Positions 34,124 to 42,040 of a stretch of DNA of 51,774 nt are shown here, piece by piece (positions within the stretch are counted from its first letter, which is position 1; every line of letters begins with the position of its first letter). Source of the DNA: an uncultured Prevotella sp. (GTDB taxonomy: Bacteria > Bacteroidota > Bacteroidia > Bacteroidales > Bacteroidaceae); the NCBI GenBank assembly GCA_947177775.1, contig CAMWVS010000017.1, forward strand, positions 1 through 51,774, given 5' to 3'. The position numbers and the translations under genes were made by a program. The notes below the pieces were generated by a model. That model was not told the origin of the DNA. It saw only the letters and a list, made by a program, of their open reading frames with translations, and searched no databases.

Positions 34124-36043
34124 ATGGACATAACAGCAATAGTTTTATTGGTGGTCGCTTTTGCTATTGGTGCTGCCGTAGCATGGATATTTAAGAAAGA
34201 CGACAAATCTGCTGCACGTCTGGCCGAAGTCGAAGCGGAGAAAAATGCATTGGAACAGAGGCTGACCGAGGAGACTGCTTCTTCTGCAAAGAAACTTGCA
34301 GAAGAAGCAGAGGCTTCTGCTAAAAAGATTACGGATGTCAAGACAAAATATGACAATTTGCTTGATGAGGTGAAATCACAATGCACAAAACTTGACAGCC
34401 AGCTGAAAGCAGCACTTGACGGAAAGATTGAAGAGTCTGTCAAAGACCAACTGGAAGAAGCTAAAAAGATGCGGAAGAAGATTAAAGATTTGGAAGAAGA
34501 AATTGAAGAAAATGAAGATGACATTGATGATTTGAAAAAGAAAATCAGAAAAAAGGATGCTGATATGTCAGAACTTCAAGATAATCTTTCCAAAGAACAG
34601 AAGCTGTCAAAGCAATTTAAGGAGGATTTGGCAGAAACAAAACGCCAACTTGATGACAAGATAGAAGAACTCAATCTGAAAATGGGTTCTCTTAAATTCA
34701 TACAGGAGATTTTGTCGGCAGAGGATACCTCGAATGAGGATACAAAGAAACTTAATAAGTATATAGATGCTTTCGAGAATTTCATCAAAGGACAGTATAT
34801 TGATTTGAATAATTTTTTATATACGGCTTACGATGTACTTTCTTGGAAAGATGTTAAAGGCAAAAAAGGCTTTGAGAACAAGAGAACTGATATTTATACG
34901 GCATTGGATCAATGGTCTTCTACCAAACGCAAGAGTTGGCTTTGTGACAAGACCACAATCGCATTTGTTGGAGAATTCTCAGCAGGAAAGACCTCTATTG
35001 TCAACAGAATTCTTTCTCAGGACGACCCGTCTGTTCCCAAACTGCCTGTAAGCACTAAGGCGACAACGGCCATTCCTACATATATTGCAGGAGGCTCTAA
35101 TGTTCATTATAGTTTCATAGCAGGTGATGGTAAGATGAAGACGATTTTGGAAGATACATTCAAAATGGTTTCTAAAGAGATTCTTGATCAGGTAAAGGGC
35201 GTTTCTTCCTTGATAAAGTATTTTGTTATGACCTATAAAAATCCGAATTTTGAAGGATTAAGCATATTGGATACTCCGGGATTTAATTCCAATGATAAGG
35301 AGGATAGGGATAGAACTATTGATGTAATCAATGAATGTGATGCTCTGTTTTGGGTATTCGATGTAAATGCAGGAACCGTAAACAGAAGCTCAATCTCCAT
35401 TATCAAAGAAAAATTGAACAAGCCTCTATACGTTGTAATAAATAAGGTGGACACCAAATCAGCTTCAGAAGTAAAGAAAGTCGAGGAACTCATAAAGAAA
35501 ACGTTTGCAGATGAAGGTCTTAACGTTCAGAAATTCATACGTTTCTCAGCGAAAGCTCCGCTCCAAGACATCATGGTGCCGATAAAAGAAGTAGGCAAGA
35601 CTGCTGTCCGTGGTACATTTGTTGAAGATATTGGTGAAGACATAGAAAATCTCTCTTCGGAATTCACTCATGCTGTAAATTTACGTAATAAAAATTACCG
35701 TGAAGCGATACAGCAGGCTGATAATTTGACGGACAATGTGATAAAGGCATTGAATGCGTTGGTTTCCGATGCAGAGACAGCGGCAAGTATTCCTCAATGG
35801 ACTGAACATATGTTTAGTAAAGATCGTTTTGAAATGTCTGAGCAAGAAGGAAATCGGCTGCAAAATATTCTTGACCGAATGGCATCTACACGAATCAGTA
35901 CTATTGCTAAGAATTTTGATAGTAGTGTCGAAAAAGCAGGTGAAATCCAACAGGCATGGTCTGAACTATGTGATTTGAAAGCGGCATGGCAAAAAATAGA
36001 AGATTGTAATAAACAATATAAGAAGACATCTAAAGAACTTTAA
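34124..36043 (+). CDS. Dynamin-family GTPase 2 with N-terminal membrane anchor and coiled coil
   Basis: A 639-residue protein: transmembrane helix at 4-23 (TAIVLLVVAFAIGAAVAWIF), a long coiled coil at about 30-190 rich in Glu/Lys, a linker, then a dynamin-type GTPase: G1 GEFSAGKT (283-290), a P-T-rich switch (STKATTAIPTY), G3 DTPGFNSND (383-391), G4 NKVD (440-443). Helical C-terminus. The anchor with coil before the GTPase is unusual for dynamins and suggests the GTPase is held away from the membrane. Third gene family member pair with 33727-34122. The next GTPase starts 5 bp after its stop. Confidence 0.85.
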   Translation: MDITAIVLLVVAFAIGAAVAWIFKKDDKSAARLAEVEAEKNALEQRLTEETASSAKKLAEEAEASAKKITDVKTKYDNLLDEVKSQCTKLDSQLKAALDGKIEESVKDQLEEAKKMRKKIKDLEEEIEENEDDIDDLKKKIRKKDADMSELQDNLSKEQKLSKQFKEDLAETKRQLDDKIEELNLKMGSLKFIQEILSAEDTSNEDTKKLNKYIDAFENFIKGQYIDLNNFLYTAYDVLSWKDVKGKKGFENKRTDIYTALDQWSSTKRKSWLCDKTTIAFVGEFSAGKTSIVNRILSQDDPSVPKLPVSTKATTAIPTYIAGGSNVHYSFIAGDGKMKTILEDTFKMVSKEILDQVKGVSSLIKYFVMTYKNPNFEGLSILDTPGFNSNDKEDRDRTIDVINECDALFWVFDVNAGTVNRSSISIIKEKLNKPLYVVINKVDTKSASEVKKVEELIKKTFADEGLNVQKFIRFSAKAPLQDIMVPIKEVGKTAVRGTFVEDIGEDIENLSSEFTHAVNLRNKNYREAIQQADNLTDNVIKALNALVSDAETAASIPQWTEHMFSKDRFEMSEQEGNRLQNILDRMASTRISTIAKNFDSSVEKAGEIQQAWSELCDLKAAWQKIEDCNKQYKKTSKEL

Positions 36044-36048
36044 ACTAT

Positions 36049-38190
36049 ATGGTAACAGAAACAAATTTTTCGCAATATCTTAATGATTTGCAAGAGAAGA
36101 AGCAACAGCTTCTTTCTCTTGCTGTCAAGGCTGTTGAATATGGATGGATACCTAAAACAAAGTCTGCAGAAACGAATAAGGACAATACAGTGATTTCTCT
36201 TGAAGAAATTAAGGATAAGCTGGAGAAAGATACTCTGACTATTGGTGTTATAGGACAGATGAAATGCGGAAAGTCCACTTTCCTCAATTCCTTCGTTTTT
36301 GAAGATAATGTTCTTCCTGCTGCGACAACACCAATGACGGCGGCGCTCTCCGTGATAACATACGGAGAAAAAGAGCGCATTGTTGCGGAATTCTACACCG
36401 CCGACGAGTGGGCAGAACAGAAACAACAGGCCTCGCGCTCTTTGGAAGATGTGGCCAATTCATTGGAAGAATCCAAAGTCAAGGCTGCAAAAGAACTCGT
36501 GGAAAAATCATCAAAGCTCGGTTCTTCATTGAACAACTATCTTGGTAAAACACAGGAAGATAGTCTTGATAATCTTATTGAATATGTCGGTGCTGACGGA
36601 AAATATATATCAATAACAAAATCGGTGACGATATATTATCCGAAAGAATATCTTAGAGGTGTTGAGATTGTAGATACTCCGGGATTTAATGACCCTATTG
36701 TTTCCCGTGAAGAGCGGACTAAGGAATTTTTGAAGAAGGCAGATGTCGTTCTGATGATGCTTTATGCCGGACGTCCGTTTGATGCTACAGATCGGGATAT
36801 AATATTTAAGAATGTTCGTCAGTGCGGCATAGGAAAGGTGCTTGTCGGTATCAATAAATATGATATACCGTACTGCAGTGAGACAAATCCGGAGGACGAA
36901 AACCAAATAAAGGAATATGTGAAATCGGAAATATGCAAGGCTTGTCGAGACTGCAATGACAATACACTGGTTGAAATACTCAGTGAGGTTGAGCCTATAC
37001 CGCTGTCTGCAGAAATGGCATTACTGTCAGAGTTGCCAATGACAAAGATATGTGAAACCGAAGCGTTTGACTTTGCTTGGAAACGTCATTGTTCTAATTT
37101 TGGTATTGGTACTCAGCAGGAAATGCGTAAATGGAGCCATCTTGATAATTTGGTTAATGCTGTTAAGGAAATGGTGGATAAGGAAAAAGGCCGTATCTTA
37201 TTTGCCAAACCCCTGAATGCCATAATCGCTGCCGGTGATAAACTCAAAGGTGTGAATGAAAATGAACTCAGTTTGCTGACCAGCAAGATAGAGCTGTTAA
37301 AGATGCTGGATGATGAAATCAATGAAAAAGAAGATAATTTGAATAAGGCGAATCGGAGAATTATAAAAAAAATAAATTCCCTTGGTGACGACATAGACTC
37401 GGAATTTGACGATCTTGTTCGCACAGGCAAATGGGAATTGGAAGATCTTGCAGATATGTCGTACAAGCGAATGATAAGTATCGTTGAGAATAAATGGAGC
37501 CGATGTAAAAGTTTTGATTCTATTGTACCATATCTTGATGGAGAACTGCAAAATCTTGTAACAAGAGAATTAAAGCGTGCGACAGAGAATATAGCAGGCA
37601 AAGGGAAAAAAAAGATTAATGAATGTGTTGATGGTTTTTTTGATGATGCAGGAGAATTATTGAATAGATTTCTTCCTGATTTTAATTCACGTGATTTCGT
37701 AAAGAGCATCAAAAAGAGTATTAAGGTGGATATAGACAACTGTGATCTGTTCTCGATGGGTGATTATTGGGCAGATGCAGGAGATGAAGATTCTGGTATC
37801 TTGGATATATGTGGTGAAATGGTATATGAGTTTATGAATGGCGCTATGTTTGGAGGATTAAATGTCGTAATGAATGTAATAAATCATGATGAAATTAAAT
37901 CCGATGTACTAAATGCTATTAACAAAATGAAGGGACAATTTGATCCTGAACCATATTTGCAGAATGCTTTTAAGCGAAAAGATCAGATAATCAATGATGT
38001 AAAAAAGAAATTTATAGACGAATTGATAAATCCTCTTCAAGAACAGATTGAGGAAATCCGAACGAAGAAAGGCAAGAAAGAAGACGAACTCAAATCTTCT
38101 GAGGCTAAGAAAGCTGATTTGGAGAACAGGAAGAAACAGATATTATCTCAGGTAGAAGAGATTTCGGCAATGAAAGCTTCTATCGCATAA
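36049..38190 (+). CDS. Dynamin-family GTPase 3
   Basis: A 713-residue protein. G1 GQMKCGKS (69-76), a Thr-rich switch (PAATTPMTAALSVITYG), G3 DTPGFNDP (209-216), G4 NKYD (269-272). Between switch and G3 there is a large insertion (about 110-190) with a helical region. The C-terminal third has coiled coils (QEQIEEIRTKKGKKEDELK). It differs clearly from the other two GTPases in P-loop (QMKCGKS versus EFSxGKT), so it is not a recent duplicate. Overall like the LeoA/CrfC-type dynamins of other bacteria (inference). The next gene starts 10 bp downstream. Confidence 0.85.
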   Translation: MVTETNFSQYLNDLQEKKQQLLSLAVKAVEYGWIPKTKSAETNKDNTVISLEEIKDKLEKDTLTIGVIGQMKCGKSTFLNSFVFEDNVLPAATTPMTAALSVITYGEKERIVAEFYTADEWAEQKQQASRSLEDVANSLEESKVKAAKELVEKSSKLGSSLNNYLGKTQEDSLDNLIEYVGADGKYISITKSVTIYYPKEYLRGVEIVDTPGFNDPIVSREERTKEFLKKADVVLMMLYAGRPFDATDRDIIFKNVRQCGIGKVLVGINKYDIPYCSETNPEDENQIKEYVKSEICKACRDCNDNTLVEILSEVEPIPLSAEMALLSELPMTKICETEAFDFAWKRHCSNFGIGTQQEMRKWSHLDNLVNAVKEMVDKEKGRILFAKPLNAIIAAGDKLKGVNENELSLLTSKIELLKMLDDEINEKEDNLNKANRRIIKKINSLGDDIDSEFDDLVRTGKWELEDLADMSYKRMISIVENKWSRCKSFDSIVPYLDGELQNLVTRELKRATENIAGKGKKKINECVDGFFDDAGELLNRFLPDFNSRDFVKSIKKSIKVDIDNCDLFSMGDYWADAGDEDSGILDICGEMVYEFMNGAMFGGLNVVMNVINHDEIKSDVLNAINKMKGQFDPEPYLQNAFKRKDQIINDVKKKFIDELINPLQEQIEEIRTKKGKKEDELKSSEAKKADLENRKKQILSQVEEISAMKASIA

Positions 38191-38200
38191 TATTCACAAT

Positions 38201-38608
38201 ATGCAAACAACAACACTTGAGTTCCCTCACAACTCTCGAACCACTTATACCGCAGTGAAGAACCTGTTCCGGAAACGGACAGGTTTTTCGGCGGTGAAGT
38301 GTGATGACGCCCTGTTTGTGATAGAGGCGCGGCATGGCTCATGGCTTTCGCCATTCAGTGAACGGGTGAAGATGAAGGTGGTGGCAACAAGCAACAGGAC
38401 GTGCAAGGTCGTGGTGGAATCGTCCTCGCGGTCCGTTCTCAACTTGCTGAACTTCGGAGCTAATAAGGACAATATATCAGCGCTTAGTGATTATATCAAC
38501 AACGAAGTCTATAAACTCGTTCAGCCCGGCGAGATTCCGATGAGCAATCAAGAGCATGACCATTCCACAATAAGGATAACACCGCCGGAAATCCGGTTCA
38601 GGAATTAA
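38201..38608 (+). CDS. Small conserved protein at the end of the dynamin operon
   Basis: A 135-residue soluble protein: SRTTYTAVKNLFRKRTGFSA, then beta-strand-rich GSWLSPFSERVKMKVVATSN and CKVVVESSSRSVLNLLNFGA, and a C-terminal helix (LSDYINNEVYKLVQ). The alternating strand pattern and closing helix suggest a PH-like or small alpha/beta domain; no known family recognised. 10 bp after the third dynamin, so probably the last gene of the operon. More GC-rich in codon use than the dynamins by eye. Confidence 0.7.
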   Translation: MQTTTLEFPHNSRTTYTAVKNLFRKRTGFSAVKCDDALFVIEARHGSWLSPFSERVKMKVVATSNRTCKVVVESSSRSVLNLLNFGANKDNISALSDYINNEVYKLVQPGEIPMSNQEHDHSTIRITPPEIRFRN

Positions 38609-38853
38609 TAATAGTGTTATACATTAAGCAGTAAGTAACAGAAGAGATTCTGCAGGTCAAATCTCGTTTTGAGGTCTGAAGATTTGTCTGCGATTAATGT
38701 TATCAAGTAACAAACACATTGGTACTTCTGCCAATTTCACGGACGTGTCCGAGTGGAGGAACTTAATGGTTGTCAAAAGGCATTGAAATGTTAAAAAACG
38801 AGTTGACAGCCAATTAAATATGATGTTTTTACTTCGGTTTCAAGAAAAAGTGT
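38609..38853. other. Gap between dynamin operon and HEPN module
   Basis: No gene. It contains GGACGTGTCCGAGTGG (38741-38756), identical over 12 nt to the D-arm side of tRNA-Ser genes, but no anticodon arm or acceptor partner follows, so it is not a tRNA. No terminator with a clear T-run was seen after the dynamin operon. Confidence 0.5.
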
Positions 38854-38861
38854 TAGTTTTG
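38854..38861 (+). promoter_or_regulatory. -7 box of the HEPN module
   Basis: TAGTTTTG followed by TAC fits TAnnTTTG, 43 bp before the ATG at 38904. No -33 TTTG at 19 bp. Confidence 0.5.
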
Positions 38862-38903
38862 TACCCATGATTGTATGTATAAATCAAATGACATCATCAA
38901 GTA

Positions 38904-39295
38904 ATGAAAGCAAAGTCAATTAAGAATATGCAGTCAGCTCAAATACTGATTAACAATAAGCAATTTACATCAAGTGTGCATTGTTCCTATTATGCCGTTT
39001 TTCAGTATATGAAATATGTGCTTGCCAAAAATCAGTAAATCCTATAAACCTTGCGACGCAGGATGCACATAAAGGAGATTCTTCACATGAGTATATCCTC
39101 ATGGAGATAAAGAACAGAATAAGTGCAAGACCACAGGCGATTCGTACATTTACAGATACAGTAAGGATATTAAAGAGGGATCGTGTAGATGCCGATTATC
39201 ATCAAAAAGAATTTTCCGACACAGAAAGTATCACTTGTAGGGATCGTGCAAATACATTAATCACCAACCTCAAAACATATTTTGGAAACCTATGA
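38904..39295 (+). pseudogene. HEPN-like protein, frameshifted at an A-run
   Basis: Frame one (38904-39038) gives a helical start: KSIKNMQSAQILINNKQFTS, SVHCSYYAVFQYMKYVLAKN, then a stop. Frame two carries on as one protein: SVNPINLATQDAHKGDSSHE, YILMEIKNRISARPQAIRTF, LKRDRVDADYHQKEFSDTES, ending LITNLKTYFGNL at 39295. Adding one A to the A-run at 39027-39031 restores one frame of about 130 residues. Paired helices with SVHCSYYAVFQYMK and RVDADYHQKEF fit HEPN-type proteins (RxxxxH-like nuclease or nucleotidyltransferase partner), though I see no certain RxxxH active site. Four-base overlap (ATGA) with the next gene shows coupling to it. Disrupted copy, sequencing error or slipped-strand switch are all possible. 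Confidence 0.6.
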
Positions 39296-39738
39296 ACAAA
39301 GAAAGTATTGAAAAGCAGCTGCGTGCTTGGTTCTCTCAGATGACTAAGAAATACACTTGGCTTATCATCAAATTCGAATTCAATGAGGGGCGTGGTGTGT
39401 TTATGGTGTCTTTTTCGCCATTGAATAATATAGAATTGTCAGATGACTTCAATCGTGATGCAATGCAATTTGCTGATGAACTGAATATCACTTATGGCGA
39501 TGAAGCACCGCTATTTACTGATGAGGAGAGTTTATTCTCGCTTTCTTCTAATGCAGAGACAATTTCTGCCTGTTCATTTGTTTCTGTAGGTAGCTTGATA
39601 TATTATTCTACAAGCATTCCGGTTCAGCCACAACGAGTAGCTGGTTCGTGGGCTTCTCCATCAGTTCACACCACAGCACCTGTTGGCAAAAATTTTCGTC
39701 AAACCAACCCCGAGGCATCTTATGCCGTTGCGGCATAG
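39292..39738 (+). CDS. Unknown protein coupled to the HEPN-like gene
   Basis: A 148-residue protein. N-terminal alpha/beta part SIEKQLRAWFSQMTKKYTWL followed by IIKFEFNEGRGVFMVSFSPL and FNRDAMQFADELNITYGDEA; the second half is Ser/Thr/Ala-rich and of low complexity (ESLFSLSSNAETISACSFVS). Its ATG overlaps the HEPN frame stop by 4 bp. No family recognised; the position between a HEPN-like gene and a SecB-like gene hints at a partner or antitoxin-type role (inference only). Confidence 0.65.
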   Translation: MNKESIEKQLRAWFSQMTKKYTWLIIKFEFNEGRGVFMVSFSPLNNIELSDDFNRDAMQFADELNITYGDEAPLFTDEESLFSLSSNAETISACSFVSVGSLIYYSTSIPVQPQRVAGSWASPSVHTTAPVGKNFRQTNPEASYAVAA

Positions 39739-39753
39739 TTATATATTTATGAT

Positions 39754-40184
39754 ATGGATAAGCAAATACCTTTTCGTATAGTAGGTCTTCAAGTCGAGTC
39801 CTTTCAACTGACAGATTGTAAATTGCAGAAAGACATTCCTATAGAAGTACGTACCGGTTATGAGTTTGGCGTAATTCCAGAAAATCATTTGGTTATGGCT
39901 AACTTGTGTATACATATATTCAAGAAGAAACAGAATTATTACAGATGGCACTTATCAGTACCTTTGATGTTAAGCCTGATGCCTTTCAGACGATGATTGA
40001 TGGAAATAAATTCACGCTTCAGCCTTTTTTCTCACAGTATCTATCAACCATAAACGTAGGTGCTGCCCGAGGAGAAATACATGCACGTTGTGAGCATGCA
40101 GGTTCTGAACTTGCTAATATAATTCTTCCTCCAGTTAATTTGGTGGAGGCTCTACACGAACCGATAGTAATAACACTGCAATAA
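39754..40184 (+). pseudogene. SecB-like chaperone, frameshifted
   Basis: Frame one from ATG 39754: IPFRIVGLQVESFQLTDCKL, IPIEVRTGYEFGVIPENHLV, NLCIHIFKKK, then the frame drifts. Frame two takes over near 39921 (AAGAAGAAACAG): EETELLQMALISTFDVKPDA, FFSQYLSTINVGAARGEIHA, ANIILPPVNLVEAL, ending ITLQ at 40184. Joined, it is about 143 residues with the SecB order of strands and the ILPPVN motif seen at the end of SecB-like chaperones. SecB-like proteins act as export chaperones or control toxin-antitoxin modules (known). Single-copy break at a purine repeat; 15 bp after the preceding stop, so same unit. Confidence 0.65.
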
Positions 40185-40235
40185 AAGTATGAAAGCTCTT
40201 GGGAGCTTTTCCTTCTAAAAGCTTTCATACTTTTA
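40182..40235 (+). terminator. Two competing hairpins after the SecB-like gene
   Basis: A short terminator hairpin GAAAGCTC (40191-40198) with GAGCTTTT (40203-40210), loop TTGG, followed by CCTTCT. The same left arm also fits a longer stem: TAAAAGTATGAAAGCT (40182-40197) pairs perfectly over 16 bp with AGCTTTCATACTTTTA (40220-40235). The two structures exclude each other, as in attenuators. The stop codon of the SecB-like gene is the first part of the long stem. Confidence 0.75.
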
Positions 40236-40271
40236 GAAGAAACATGAGCGGATTGCTTGATTGCAATCGTC

Positions 40272-40289
40272 TTGAGACAGCTGTCTCAA
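40272..40289. repeat. 18-bp perfect palindrome
   Basis: TTGAGACAGCTGTCTCAA is a perfect palindrome with no loop, operator-like. It lies in the gene-poor gap (40236-40412) between the SecB-like gene and the convergent GNAT gene. A 10-bp palindrome GATTGCAATC lies just before it. The gap has no supported gene. Confidence 0.8.
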
Positions 40290-40412
40290 ATGCTATGATG
40301 ATAGGGCATGAAGGTGAATCATACAGCAGGATGCCTGATTTATTTGCTTTTCTTGATTTCAACAAACAAATAATCCAATCCCCGATATATATTTAATGGT
40401 GCAACAACGCCG

Positions 40413-41390
40413 TCAACTTCTGTAAATCCACGAAAGTATTCTGTTCAGCCACGCCGGAGAGAAGCGGAACCAGCGGTATGTGCTGACGGGCTTGCCGCCG
40501 AAGCGAAGGATAAATTCGCGGAAAGGATTCTTGCGCAGAGGAAGTCCGACGTCCATGAACTCAATGTGAGCGCATCCGCGTTCGTGGGCGTCACGTATGG
40601 CGTGCCATACGGTTAGAACATCGGGGTGCAGCATGATGAATGTTTTTCTGCGGAAAGCGGCGTACCACAGATAGGCGTTGTTTTCTGAATAAGCACAAAC
40701 ACAACATCCGATGATGATATTCTTATAGACGGTGACAAAGAGGCGGCCGCTACCGGAAGCGATGAGGGCACGAAAAAAACTGTCGTCAGGAATATAGCGT
40801 TTGGGCTTGAAGAGATTGTGCTCACGAAGTAGCTTGCAACAGGCTTCCAATTCAGCCTCTCCTTCTGCCTCACGGGTGACAACACCTTTGGTGTATGCAG
40901 ATTCGATGCGGCGAATCATCTTTTTGGTCAGCCGTTCCTCTGGGGTGTGACTGTGAAGTGAGTTGTGGATACTCATCCAATGGACGGGAAAATAACCGAA
41001 CCGGCGCAGCTGACCGTATCCGAACATCTTTTGGCTGAGGTGACTAAGTTCAATGTAGAATACGCGGCTATGGATTTCCCGTGTAAGAGCCCGGATGGCT
41101 TCGGCGAAAAAAAATCCGGCGTCATGAAGGTCTCCGCTATACTCTCCTTCGCCCATGATGCGGCAGTGCCTATATATATAAGGTGGGAAAAAGGAAGTCC
41201 GTTGCCTTGTCACGGCCAGCAGATGGCCCACGATATGCCCGTCAGACGTCCTGACCACGACCATGTAAGGTTTTTGGTGTGGCGTCTGTTCGTATAGCAT
41301 AAAGAGCGACTTGCTGTGGAAAAAATTTCGGTAATCCATATCCGGCAAGTCACCACTATGTTGGTATATCGTGGTAACAAGCTCTTTCAT
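40413..41390 (-). CDS. GNAT/FemAB-type acyltransferase
   Basis: A 325-residue cytoplasmic protein with two GNAT-like halves. N-terminal half: MVVVRTSDGHIVGHLLAVTR, FFPPYIYRHCRIMGEG, EIHSRVFYIELSHLSQKMFG. C-terminal half: RLFVTVYKNIIIGCCVCAYS, YLWYAAFRRKTFIMLHPDVL, GCAHIEFMDVGLPLRKNPFR and FILRFGGKPVSTYRWFRFSP, the FemAB/peptidoglycan- or lipid-modifying type pattern (FGG near the end). Acyl donor and acceptor unknown. Convergent with the SecB-like module and divergent from the nitroreductase gene. Confidence 0.8.
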   Translation of the reverse strand: MKELVTTIYQHSGDLPDMDYRNFFHSKSLFMLYEQTPHQKPYMVVVRTSDGHIVGHLLAVTRQRTSFFPPYIYRHCRIMGEGEYSGDLHDAGFFFAEAIRALTREIHSRVFYIELSHLSQKMFGYGQLRRFGYFPVHWMSIHNSLHSHTPEERLTKKMIRRIESAYTKGVVTREAEGEAELEACCKLLREHNLFKPKRYIPDDSFFRALIASGSGRLFVTVYKNIIIGCCVCAYSENNAYLWYAAFRRKTFIMLHPDVLTVWHAIRDAHERGCAHIEFMDVGLPLRKNPFREFILRFGGKPVSTYRWFRFSPAWLNRILSWIYRS

Positions 41391-41456
41391 TCCGCAAAAA
41401 TACGAAATCTTTTCTTAAAAATATCATACATGCAAAGTATTTCGGATATTAATTCC

Positions 41457-41464
41457 TACCTTTG
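41457..41464 (+). promoter_or_regulatory. -7 box upstream of the nitroreductase unit
   Basis: TACCTTTG followed by CA, 38 bp before the nitroreductase ATG; a good Bacteroidota -7 box without an obvious TTTG at -33. Confidence 0.6.
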
Positions 41465-41501
41465 CAGCGTTTTTAACATCATCAATAAAAAATGATTTAT
41501 A

Positions 41502-42029
41502 ATGACAGACTTTAAAGATTTGGTACAGTTACGCCGCAGTCACCGCAAATTTACTGACTGCGAGTTGGATGGTGATGACGTGAAGGCCATAGTCAGGGCT
41601 GGTTTGATGGCTCCTACATCCAAGGGACAGCGCAACTGGCAATTCATCATAGTGGACGAGAAGGAGACAATCGAAAAACTGGCGGACGCCAAGGATATGG
41701 GGTCGCAGTTTATGAAAGGAGCACCGGTAGCCATCGTTGTGGCCGGAGACCCGCTTCAGAATGACTGCTGGGTGGAAGACGGCTCTATCGCGGCAATTTC
41801 CATGCAGTATCAGGCGGAGGAACTGGGACTTGGCACGTGCTGGGTCCAGATGCGCGGTCGCGGTCTGAACGACGGAACTTCGGCCGGCAGCATTATCCGT
41901 GGAATACTTGAAATACCGGATAACTATGATGTGTTGTGTGTGCTGGCTGTCGGCCATAAGGGCGATGAGCGCAAGCCGCAGAACGAAGACCGGCTCAGAT
42001 GGGAGAACGTACACATCAACAAATTCTGA
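41502..42029 (+). CDS. Nitroreductase family protein
   Basis: A 175-residue FMN-dependent oxidoreductase, normal length for the small nitroreductase group. Seen: RRSHRKFTDCELDGDDVKAI with the FMN-phosphate Arg-Ser-x-Arg, LMAPTSKGQRNWQFIIV, VVAGDPLQNDCWVEDGSIAA, GLGTCWVQMRGRGLND, and CVLAVGHKGDERKPQNEDRL near the end. Substrate unknown. First gene of a plus-strand run with DUF2520, KdsC-like and Maf genes; 11 bp to the next. Confidence 0.93.
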   Translation: MTDFKDLVQLRRSHRKFTDCELDGDDVKAIVRAGLMAPTSKGQRNWQFIIVDEKETIEKLADAKDMGSQFMKGAPVAIVVAGDPLQNDCWVEDGSIAAISMQYQAEELGLGTCWVQMRGRGLNDGTSAGSIIRGILEIPDNYDVLCVLAVGHKGDERKPQNEDRLRWENVHINKF

Positions 42030-42040
42030 ACGTACGCAAA

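Noticed and set aside
38741..38756. tRNA-Ser-like piece GGACGTGTCCGAGTGG
   Set aside because: Only the D-arm side matches; no anticodon arm, T arm or acceptor stem follows, so no tRNA and no good evidence for an attachment site.
40199..40396. 65-codon plus-strand frame after the SecB-like gene
   Set aside because: Starts inside a terminator hairpin with TTG and contains the 18-bp palindrome; no protein pattern.
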